Assembly (NCBI GenBank): GCA_037179515.1
Contig: JAXCGZ010001909.1
Span: 25,001-89,000 of the forward strand
From: Halocaridina rubra
Lineage: Eukaryota; Arthropoda; Malacostraca; Decapoda; Atyidae
Direction: 5' to 3'
Length of the DNA: 64,000 nt
This document shows, piece by piece, positions 49,401-57,680 of the stretch. Below the pieces are notes generated by a model. The model was not told the DNA's origin and ran no database searches. It saw nothing but the letters and a program-made list of their open reading frames with translations. The position numbers and the translations under genes were made by a program. Numbering within the stretch: position 1 is the first letter of the stretch; each line of letters starts with the position of its first letter.

Positions 49401-50417
49401 AATGGCTTCATGTGACTTCCCCCGAGGGAAGTTATAACGAGAAATGTCCTTATGGTATAGGTCGGCCTGGAAAGTAGGAACTAGGTTCAGTGCACGACCC
49501 ATCAAGACAGGGTACATAAACCCAATCATTGCCACAGCTGGGGCTTTTCCCTTGTAGTATTTGCAATCCAGGTTAATGACACAGCAGCGTCGTATTTGGG
49601 GTGTTCCTTCAGTAACCCGCACCCGAACGACTTTGCTGGTAAAATCTTCATCCCTGACAATTCTCTCGTCAACAAGTATGCCATTGGCCCCTGTGTCAAG
49701 GGCTATCTCAGCTTCCACACCATTTATGGTTTCTAGGCATTTTGGGATCATTTCCAGATCATCATGTTCGATGAATTCCACATTGGCAAGTTTGTGTGGG
49801 GGTTCCTTGGCATTATCCTCATTGGCCCTTTCTGGCCCTGTTTCCACAAAATGGGCTGAGTGAGTGGCCAGACGGCTATGTGGGCCGCCGCTGTGTGAGG
49901 GAGTGTGGTGACTCTTAGAGTTTGGCTGAAAACCCTGGGAAGGTGGAGCAGAGTAATGGCCTTTGCCTCTGAACTGCTGAGGCTTAGGTCTTACCGGGTC
50001 ATCCTTCTTGAGTGTGGGTGCATGGCCGTAATAAGGCTTAGGAGTGTGAGGAGGATGAGCTGGATGATTGAAGTTCTGCGAGGGGCTCTTGTGCTTCCCA
50101 TTCCTGTAATCTCTATTTCCGGATAAAGGACTACTGTCTGGGATTTCCGCTCGAAGCCGAGCAAGCGCAAGCTCATGTTCATGTTGTGCTTGTGCCTCCT
50201 CACGTTGTGCTTGTGCCTCCTCACGTTGTGCTTGTGCCTCCTTACGTTGTGCTTGTGCCTCATCACGTGCTCTCTTCTCCAGCATATCTCGGCGTTCAAC
50301 CATCTTCTCATAAGCCCATTCGAAGAGCTCCTGTCTTAGGGAAAAACCGTATCTCTCACCCCTAGCCATCAGTATGTCTAGGTAACGCTCCTCATCGAAT
50401 GTTTTGATGGTTTCCAT
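46455..50417 (-). CDS. Gypsy-2 polyprotein: short Gag-like region, protease, integrase, RT, RNase H
   Basis: About 1,320 codons from the first ATG (METIKTFDEERY at 50417; a TTG start 7 codons upstream is unlikely). Approximate residues in the 1,327-aa frame: 1-110, a charged region with QAQREEA repeats; 110-235, Pro/His/Ser-rich; ~245-260, protease (EIALDTGANGILVDE); ~480-520, HHCC finger (AHHLPLSGHRGKAKT and SCPVCQST); ~540-700, integrase core (AIDILGP, TSDNGSQF, AQSNGACERYNG); ~780-795, GPY/F module (LRWKGPYTVVHR); ~985-1140, RT (RFCLDCRKLNSRT, PFGMVNAPGCFSRL, FIDDILVHS); ~1230-1327, RNase H (LQTDASDEGLGAVL, ERNYSTVEKEALAAYWAI, LRTDH). A TGA at 46455-46457 truncates RNase H; the frame then runs on to TAA at 46260-46262. 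Gypsy-type RT and GPY/F with integrase upstream of RT is the Gmr1-type order. Confidence 0.93.
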   Translation of the reverse strand: METIKTFDEERYLDILMARGERYGFSLRQELFEWAYEKMVERRDMLEKRARDEAQAQRKEAQAQREEAQAQREEAQAQHEHELALARLRAEIPDSSPLSGNRDYRNGKHKSPSQNFNHPAHPPHTPKPYYGHAPTLKKDDPVRPKPQQFRGKGHYSAPPSQGFQPNSKSHHTPSHSGGPHSRLATHSAHFVETGPERANEDNAKEPPHKLANVEFIEHDDLEMIPKCLETINGVEAEIALDTGANGILVDERIVRDEDFTSKVVRVRVTEGTPQIRRCCVINLDCKYYKGKAPAVAMIGFMYPVLMGRALNLVPTFQADLYHKDISRYNFPRGKSHEAISAATPGLDAKNLDDSPTDSVESAAVSKRNVEHGEFTPPLPDDAPLEPLKSTPDFAKLQQDCPSLKRWMQQATEGRTFTARGGGQITYVFEDGVLRRHVTKGGHTFKQLVVPASLRRQAMYVAHHLPLSGHRGKAKTRHVLQKAFAWPNMYTEVDRYVGSCPVCQSTSTAPVPKVPTGITKLSMEPISNVAIDILGPIDPTLSTGKQFLLVYADLATRYPDAVPLSSITTAAVAQALFEMCSRVGFPEQVTSDNGSQFTSRHFEAFCNLLEIKHIRTSVYHAQSNGACERYNGTLKRCLRKLVIDMPRQWDKYVPAALFSFRDTPQDTTGYSPFEMIYGHKVRGPVEFLAECWDSPTIEDDDRDVHEYILKFSSHLKKAWKTVQLAIKGHQQTAKLLFDKRARRRALTPGDRALLLLPTDTRKLMLRWKGPYTVVHRVTPDNYVLNVDGINRKYHINQLKLYCEDLEAHRDPALALPATPIDASSINRTSEAAATKVLHHSHPLLPILEYSTLAVETDLREWSFSEEAPLAAATALAIEDISLAFDDGKDPAIPTHRKESVSNCIINSRLQPSQREQLNKLFEDYENVFNDLPGITTTLEHHVRLTDPEPFRHSYGLPHQLSLRLKEDLDTWVRLGIVEKSISPWCSPLLAVRKRDGSHRFCLDCRKLNSRTIFDGEPIADAEHIFSLLSQARYLSKLDLASGFWQVPLSETTKPLTAFSTRYGLYQFRVMPFGMVNAPGCFSRLMRIVLQDLDNVSCFIDDILVHSQDWSSHLETLRRVLTRLNQHGIHLKPSKCEIGFTQLQYLGHVVGEGVMSPIHDRVQAIKDMEKPATVTQLRSFLGSVGYYQRFIPHFNTIAAPLQQLTSSKQSKSSPVKWTDEAERAFFKLREALAGEPVLQLLNPDFPFILQTDASDEGLGAVLLQARSDNSAEVAPVRYASRRLRPAERNYSTVEKEALAAYWAIKKFEVHLYGQHFTLRTDH

Positions 50418-51795
50418 GTTTGTTTCCTGAACAGTCAATAACGAAGTGCCAAAACAACCACACAGAAAAACAAATCTCTACAATACAGTAGTAGAAAAAA
50501 AAATGAAAGAACCACACAACACCACAGTTCAAACTTGAACGTAAAAGTGATCTCAAAATCTCACCATAAAAGTGACTCAAAATTCAATCAAGTGCAACAG
50601 CAGCAAAATGTTGCAAAACAGTGTATGAAACACTGGTAATACAGAATGGCAGTCGTGCCTGCTTAACAGCAATACGTGGCAGTACCTGCGGAAATCGTGC
50701 AAATGAAAGGAATGAGCAACACAATCAAGTGCAACAGCAACAAAATGTTGCAAAACAGTGTATGAAACACCGGTAATACAGAATGGCAGTCGTGCCTGCT
50801 TAACAGCAATACGTGGCAGTACCTGCAGTTATGGTGCAAATGAAAGGAATGAATAACAATGAATTTTACCGACTAGCACCCAGTGCCTGAGAGTACAATC
50901 AAGTACAGTATAGTGGTCGTGCCTGCGTATGAGCGCATATATGGCAGTACCCACAAATAAAATGTCGTAAGTAATACGAACAAGTACAGTATCGCGGTCG
51001 TGCCTGCGTATGAGCGCGTATATGGCAGTACCCACAAATAAAATGTCGTAAGTAATACGAACAAGTACAGTATCGCGGTCGTGCCTGCGTATGAGCGCGT
51101 ATATGGCAGTACCCACAAATAAAATGTCGTATGTAAAATTCTGAAGTGTTACCAAAAGGGCACAGTTCCTATGCAAAATACACCAACGATAAGCTAACAG
51201 CTTACTAGGCAGCCAGATTACACATTTCTACTAGTAATGAGAAAATTTATTTTCAAGTGACAACTCGGACACATGAAAGGCTTAGCCTAGGCTCGATAAA
51301 TGACACCAAAGTTTTTCTTCCAATCTATAAGCAGTCAATGCTTGAATATAAAACACAATTATAAGCAAAAATACTTAATATGCTTTCTCCCAATTCCTAA
51401 TTCCAAGGAAATTAAACAATTCCTAACAAGTATCACCCTTTAACGGATATATAAAACACGAATGTTTTAAAACTCGATCTTATCACGCAAATAAATAAAA
51501 TTTTAAATAACACGTCTTCTCGTCATGCAAAATTTCTAAAGTCTGTTACCACATAATCTCATGTAGATTTCCTGAAATATTGTTTACCACATGGGAAACA
51601 AGAAAATATTAGTTACCATAATTAATATTGAAAACAAAGAAAAATTTCTTATCCGCAACGTTTCTAGCGCGAAAATTTTCGTGTGCAGCTTAAGATTCAT
51701 TCATTTCAATAATCGAGCCAATGGTAATCGGGTTTCATGTGCAATCTTAAAAAGCAAAATAAAAATAAATTTATAAAATCAGTCTGTCTGTTCGG
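50418..51795 (-). other. Gypsy-2 leader with two tandem repeats
   Basis: No canonical Gag frame is seen. A ~137-bp unit (AAGTGCAACAGCA...) occurs twice, from 50590 and 50727. An 81-bp unit (AAGTACAGTA...GCGGTCGTGCCTGCG) occurs nearly three times, from 50901, 50982 and 51063. Both units share the phrase CGTGCCTGC...TGGCAGTACC, so they are related. The minus-strand frame with 27-residue repeats (50829-51176) exists only because 81 is divisible by three. Confidence 0.75.
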
Positions 51796-51813
51796 GTCCC
51801 TGTTCGGGCGCCA
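51796..51813 (-). promoter_or_regulatory. Gypsy-2 primer-binding site, tRNA-Lys type
   Basis: On the element strand it reads TGGCGCCCGAACAGGGAC, starting seven bases inside the 5' LTR edge. This matches the complement of the tRNA-Lys 3' end used as a primer-binding site by several retroelements. It starts minus-strand DNA synthesis. Confidence 0.88.
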
Positions 51814-51819
51814 ATTAAA

Positions 51820-52844
51820 TGTGGGGGTTTTATTAAATGATGATGCTAGAGTGTTCTTAAGATTCTGTTTTACTAAGGGGACTCAAAGTACCGAGCTCGG
51901 TTAAGAGCTCACAAACAGACAGGACAGATATTTGTACTTGAACACCCCATGTTTATTACCATTAGTTGGTTAAATGAAACTCAGAATTCAACTTTCTTTT
52001 AATTTTGGAAATGCAATGACATTAAAAGAATTGAATTAAATTTCTCAAATTAAATTTTATGAAATGCTGCCTCGAATCCCGGAGGAGGTGAGTATGAGTT
52101 CGTTTCCCGGCACCACGGACGTATGCCAAGACTTTGGCCTCAACTCGATGATTACCTCTGTCACACAGGCAGAGAAGAATACAGGGCACTTGTTGTGCTA
52201 GATGAATTCCTTGTTGTGCTAGATGAATTCCTGTGAAGATGCCATGTAAAATATTGAAAATAAACTTAGACCACCCAGGCGAGATGTTGCCTCTGGGCAG
52301 TCTCGGCGCCAAAAGAGAGCGTCTCCTCGTGGTGCTTCGTGACGTCATCTGTAGGAGACATTCCTAGAGCAGTAATTGGCTCTGATTTCATTTTAAGGAC
52401 TATTTTAGTGGTGGTCCCTGGCAGGCAATTATAGCAGAGATGCAAGGGAGAGACAGTATTTTTAGGTGCAACAAGTGGGAGCAAATAAAATAAAACGAGA
52501 ATAATAATGAAAAGTTAGGTTACTGGTTATTCTTTTCTTAATTTTCTTGGCCCGGAGCAGGCAGAAAAATAGGGGCAGCCTTTATATTGGGGCTATACTT
52601 CTACACGTACAAGAAGAGTAACTAAGCTATTTAAAATTAGCTATAAGCAAAAATACAAATTGCAAATAATCATAATCTGCGAAAGTCAAGAAGTGGGAAT
52701 TAATTTTTTTAGTTAGAAAATAACAGTTATATTAAAGGGAATTATTTTAAATTTTTTTAGTTAGAAAATAACAGTTATGTTACTAATTTAATTAATAAGG
52801 CATCTAACAGCCTCTGTTGACATTGAGCGAAACACTCTGTCACA
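51820..52844 (-). repeat. Gypsy-2 5' LTR (short form)
   Basis: 1,025 bp, nearly identical to the 3' LTR apart from a few substitutions (for example TTAGTTGG for TTAGTCGG) and its first bases (GTTTTATTAAATGATGATG for GTTTGTTTTAAGATG). The TATA-like box is at plus 52578-52591 and AATAAA at plus 51952-51957. Transcription toward lower coordinates is expected from here. Confidence 0.93.
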
Positions 52845-54635
52845 AACACCCCATCTCTATTACCATTAGTCGGTTAAATGAAACTCAGAATTCAACTTTC
52901 TTTTAATTTTGGAAATGCAATGACATTAAAAGAATTGAATTAAATTTCTCAAATTAAATTTTATGAAATGCTGCCTCGAATCCCAGAGGTGGTGAGTACG
53001 ATTTAGTTTCCCGGCACCACGGACGTATGCCAAGACTTTGGCCTCAACTCGATGATTACCTCTGTCACACAGGCAGAGTAGAATACAGGACACTGCAATC
53101 TCAGAAACAGAAATGACACACTGTTTATAATGGGAAACTGAAAGCATGAGCACACATATAATGAGTTTCCAATGTCATTCTACTGGATGAATATATATTG
53201 GTTATTCACAGCTAACCAGAAATATTTATGCTACCATAATAGCATACAAAACCATTAATTCTTTACTGGTTTTTAAAGGAAAACAATATATTCACAATAA
53301 ATGAAAATTAAGCAAGACAAATACAGTACTGTATGTATTCCTTAAATTGTGGGCAACCACAAAAGTTGCAATGCTTATTACTAATTAACAATTAATATGG
53401 TAACACTCTATTTAGGATAAAGGAAGAATCTACGAGATAAATACAGTATTCATTCACTTTTAGTTATCAAGAACTTTGCAATGAAAAAAAAGGGTGCAAA
53501 ACCACCTTTTGAGGTATTTGCAACTTATAACTCAAAACACTTTATCCCCAACATATGAAGAATTAGCAAGATAAATACAGCATGCATTCATTAAATTGTG
53601 GTTAACAAGAAATATTTGCAAAGCCAACTGGGAAAAATTACCTTTTAAATATTTGCATTTTGTTTAGCAAATAGCGTTATTGACGAGTTTTTGACGTAAA
53701 ACACTTTATTTACGATGATAGAAAGGGGTGAAATGAAATTAGAATTTATTAGGAAAAGAGATAGATTTTTACGGGCTCATAACCAGTCTTCAGAGGATGA
53801 GATTTTCGTTTATCACATTCAGTGAAAAGAAACTTCTCAGCAATGTATATCAGCTGTAATTTACAGGTTAAGGAATTTACTTTGGCATGTGAGATTCCAG
53901 TTTGGTAATCTACAAAATTTTGTGTGTATGGGAATGGAATCTGAGAATAGAAATCCATAAGATTTATCCAGTAACGAATGTAACTAATTCTCGAAAATAA
54001 ACCAATTTGCTTGACCCATGAGCTTTACCATACACTATCCCTCACCTTGTTGTGCTAGATGAATTCCTGTGAAGATGCCACGTAATTAAGATTTAAAATA
54101 AACTTAGACTGCCCAGGCGAGATGTTGCCTCCGGGCAGTCTCGGCGCCAAAAGAGAGCGTCTCATTGTCCCTCCTGGTGAGTTCATCTGTAGGATACATT
54201 TCTAGAGCAGTAATTGGCTCTGATATCATTTTAAGGACTATTTTAGTGGTGGTCCCTGGCAGGCAATTATAGCAGAGATGCAAGGGAGAGACAGTATTTT
54301 TAGGTGCAACAAGTGGAAGCAAATAAAATAAAACGAGAATAATAATGAAAAGTTAGGTTACTGGTTTTAATATCTCATAATTTTCTTGGCTCGTAGCAGA
54401 CAGAAAATAGGAGCAGCCTTTATATCGGGGCTATACTTCTACACGTACAATAAGAGTAAACAAGGTATATTTAGAATTAGCTATAAGCTAAAATACAAAT
54501 TGCAAATAATCATAATCTGCGAAAGTCAAGAAGTGGGAATTATTTTTTTAGTTAGAAAATAACAGTTATGTTACTAGTTTATTTAATAAGGCATCTAACA
54601 GACTCTGGTGACTTTGAGCGAAACACTCTGTCACA
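52845..54635 (-). mobile_element. Outer solo LTR (long form), high-coordinate part
   Basis: Continues the LTR interrupted at 44601, ending TCACA at 54635 next to the CTTAC target duplication. Without Gypsy-2 the outer LTR is ~1.9 kb. Relative to the Gypsy-2 LTR it carries an extra block, about 53096-54041, between GGACAC and CTTGTTGTGCTAG. The same block is present in the old LTR at 26904-28706, so it belongs to the family. No second LTR or internal region flanks it, hence a solo LTR. The 69-codon frame at 53749 is noise. Confidence 0.88.
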
Positions 54636-55637
54636 CTTACATCCTGCAAAGAAGTTTTCTTACGAAGCTTCAAACTATGACCTCTAGTTCTAGAGCCAGC
54701 CATATCAAAATATCGATCCCTATCCACTCTATCATAACCATGAAGGAATTTAATGACTGTCACCATATCCCCCTTCACTCTTCTAGCTTCGAGTGATGGT
54801 AAGTCTAATTCCCTCAGCCTCTCATCATAACTGAGATTGCGTATTTCTGGCACCAGTTTCGTGGCATGTCTTTGAACTTTTTCAAGCTTAGCTATGTGCT
54901 TTTTCAAGTGCGGATTCCAAAAGGGGGCTGCATATTCGAGTTTTGGCCTCACATAGGTTACATAAATATTTCTGAACATTTCCTTGTCCATGTGCCTGAA
55001 GGCTACCCTTACATTTGATAAGAATGCATATGCTGCCCTTACTATGCCATTTATATGTATTTCTGGAGACAAATCTGCCAGTATGTTTACTCCTAGATCT
55101 CTCTCATTTTCTGTCTCTTGAAGTTGTACTCCAGCCACCGAGTAGTCAAGCTTGGGCCTTCTTGCACTTGTACCCATTCTCAATACCTTACATTTTGAAG
55201 TATTGAATTTCATTAGCCACTTTTCTGACCACTCATGCAGATTATTTAGATCCTCCTGAAATTCTCTACCATTGTTCTCGTTTTTTACTTTCTTCACAAT
55301 CTTTGCATCATCTGCAAACATATTCATGAATGAATTTACAGACTCTGGTAGGTCATTTACATATACAAGGAACAAAAGTGGCCCTAAAACTGAACCCTGT
55401 GGAACTCCACTACTAACTCTTCTCCATTCAGACACTGAGTGTCTTACTCTAACCCTCTGTTCCCTTCCTTCTAAGTAAGTTTTTATCCATTCCAAAACAT
55501 TTCCACCTATTCTAGCCATTGATTGCAGCTTCTTAATAAGTCTCCCATGTGGAACAGAGTCAAACACTTTCTGGAAGTCTAGGAATATGCAATCTGCCCA
55601 GCCCTCTCTTTCCTGTAATATTTGGCTTACCTCATCA
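54636..55637 (-). mobile_element. DK LINE copy L, 5' part
   Basis: Continues copy L across the LTR insertion, from CTTACATCCTGC to the DEVSQILQ segment, where it is cut at a palindromic microsatellite. Together with 44277-44484 it gives ~1.2 kb of DK. Confidence 0.92.
54636..55637 (-). pseudogene. DK reverse transcriptase, copy L, split by LTR
   Basis: The open frame 54566-55702 is a chimera. Its first ~22 codons come from the microsatellite (MHACMYVYMY), the middle is DK RT from DEVSQILQ to SLQDV with motif A (FLDFQKVFDSVPH), motif B (GVPQGS) and motif C (FADD) intact, and its last ~27 codons (SVTECFAQSHQ...) are LTR sequence. The true C-terminus lies at 44379-44484 beyond the inserted LTR. 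Confidence 0.88.
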
Positions 55638-55705
55638 TGTGTATGTATGTATGCATGCATGTATGTATATATATACATATATACATACATGCATGCATGC
55701 ATATA
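55638..55705. repeat. Palindromic TGTA/TGCA/TA microsatellite
   Basis: ATGCATGCATGTATGTATA-type sequence is mirrored by TATACATACATGCATGCAT around a TATATA centre, an almost perfect ~48-bp inverted repeat. It lies between the truncated 5' side of copy L (-) and the full 5' end of copy M (+). Confidence 0.85.
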
Positions 55706-56600
55706 TACAGTATCTCTTAAACTTTTCCTTGTGTTTTTGAGTGACTAAGAATATACTGCGTAAATCATACATAATTTCCCTAAATAAGAAATCCTGCAGA
55801 GTATTGGGAGTAAAAAACTTATATATGATGTATGACGAGACTGTCCAAAATATTAAAGGAAAAAATTGAGAACATTTTCGTGAGGGGAAAGAGAAGAAGC
55901 TGCCCTGTTCTGCCTTGAAGGAAACTTAGAAGAGTTGCCAGAGATGAAGCCATCACATCACATTACCTAATTTTTTGTGTAAATTGGGGAGAGCTATTAA
56001 GCAATTCACCTGATCCTGTGGTTCCATATATTGTTAAAATCAGAATCCTTCCCATTTATATTAATTTGATAGCTAGTTTTGATACACGAAATAATTGAAT
56101 AATTAAATAAATCCCAAAAATACACCTTTCAACAGTACTGAGTTAAGTTGCCAAGTAGTACAGCTGTCTTATTTTCTTCATTTCTTTTTCTTTTCTTTTA
56201 GCTTTCTCTTATACTATTTTGCTTTTATTTTGCATATATATTGAGTTAAATGTAAAGTCTGATCCTGTGATAACATATCTTGGTTAGCAAGTGAGTTTAT
56301 CAGTTAAGAAGAATATATAGCAGAAACAGGCGGGTGACTCCTTAGACACAAATTTGAATGTTCCTTCAGGTCTGACTTTGATTTTGTTGCATTTTTTTTT
56401 CTTTTTCTTTTTATCCTCAAATTACCATAGTCAAATTTTTAAATTAAGATGTGTGTTACCAGAAAAGAGATAAATTGAGTCACTAAATAGCACTTATATG
56501 GAGATATAAAAATTCTGTGTGAAGCTTAAATAAAAGTTTTTCTCTCTTTTTTTTTCTTTCTCTTATTCTTTCTATATTCTGTGAGAAGGAAAACATAAAA
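55706..56600 (+). promoter_or_regulatory. DK 5' UTR (copy M)
   Basis: An 895-bp leader alignable to copy J 42069-42960, ending with a T-rich stretch (AGTTTTTCTCTC then T9) and AAACATAAAA before the ORF1 ATG. It is noncoding, and an internal promoter is presumed from LINE biology. The minus-strand 66-codon frame at 56483 is noise. Confidence 0.65.
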
Positions 56601-57678
56601 ATGAGGCCATCTGTGTCCCAAACCTTTCCCACCCATTGGTCGGGAGGAGGGGTAGCTATTAGGAGACTAAAACAGAAAATCAAGGATTTAGAGGCAATGG
56701 TTATAAGCCTTGATGATAGAACTAGGAATATGGATAGAGAAATGAAAGAGAATGAAACACTCAGAGAGGAAAGAAGATTTTTGGAGGAAGCAAATAAAGC
56801 ACAAGGGCAGGAGAGAAAGGAACTAGAAAAAAGAATAAAGGAGCTGGAAGGGGAAAAGAGTAAACTAGAAAATAGAATTTCTAAACAAGAAGATAAAACA
56901 AATAGCTAAATGACAACCTAAATGAATTAGATGTTAGTTCACTGCTCTCTTCTGAGAGAGACGAGATTGCAGCTTGGAATGTCCAGATTAAGGAAATCAT
57001 TGAACAGTTTAGAAAAGAGTTCCAGGAGCTGAATATGGAAACTAATGCCATGAAAACTTCCTTTGCTGATGCACTAAAGGGGAATGTGGTAGTAAAAGAG
57101 GCTGTAAAGGTGGTGGCACTGGAAAACTTACAAACAGTTGACTATAAAGAGACAGTAATCGAAAAAACTAAAGACGTTGTGATGGAAAGGGCAAACTCAC
57201 TGATAAAACATGCACATGATAAAGAGAAGACAGTGGTAATCTCAGGCATAAGCGAATCCCAGGAACCAACATGGCAGGGGAGACTTGAATAAAATAAAGC
57301 TAGGGTTGTAGACCTGATAAGAAAGCTTGGAGTAGTTTGTGGTCCTGAGGATATTGTAAACATACACCAACTAGGCAAATATTCGAGGGAAGAAAACACG
57401 AGACCAACAAAAGTAACCTTTGAAAGAGGGGAAACATGTAGGGAAATATTGTTGAGAAAAAATTGTCTAAAAGACCTTCAAGAATTCAAAGAGGTGTTCA
57501 TTAGATGATACAAAAGACAGGAAGAGATGGGAAAGATCAAAAACTTGTCCAAGAGACAAGAAGGTAAAATGAGGAAAGAAATGAAAAAGAGAAGAAAAAT
57601 TTTCATTTCAGAGTTCTTCCAGACAAAGGGGAGATAAAGAAGATAATGACAGAAGATCAGAGGATGGGGCTTCATTAA
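56601..57678 (+). pseudogene. DK ORF1 of copy M
   Basis: Starts at a clear ATG (MRPSVSQTFPTHWSGGG), which sets the family N-terminus, followed by the coiled coil (IRRLKQKIKDLEAM ... KRIKELEGEKSKLE). It is frameshifted at about 56905. The second part (57035-57292) ends at TAA for the Glu of RLEENKA, identical to copy J. Further indels follow before TAA at 57676-57678. The intact protein would be about 358 residues. Confidence 0.88.
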
Positions 57679-57680
57679 GA

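Larger units (their letters stand above)
44602..52844 (-). mobile_element. Gypsy-2, LTR retrotransposon with integrase before RT
   Basis: 8,243 bp with LTRs at 44602-45622 and 51820-52844. The LTRs differ by only a handful of bases, so the insertion is young. The target duplication AACAC lies at 44597-44601 and 52845-52849, within an older LTR of the same family. On the minus strand the order is 5' LTR, primer-binding site, ~1.4-kb leader with tandem repeats, a single gag/pol frame, a ~640-bp noncoding stretch and the 3' LTR. Pol order is protease, integrase, RT, RNase H. Confidence 0.95.

Noticed and set aside
50829..51176. A protein of three 27-residue repeats
   Set aside because: The frame stays open only because the 81-bp noncoding tandem unit is a multiple of three. 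It lies in the Gypsy-2 leader and has no start context or homologue that I recognise.
53096..54041. An independent element inserted in the outer LTR
   Set aside because: The same block is in line with LTR sequence in the old copy at 26904-28706, and no target duplication or terminal structure is seen, so it is better read as part of a long LTR form.
54566..55702. A 378-residue protein with a novel N- and C-terminus
   Set aside because: The novel ends are microsatellite and LTR sequence fused by insertion to the DK RT.
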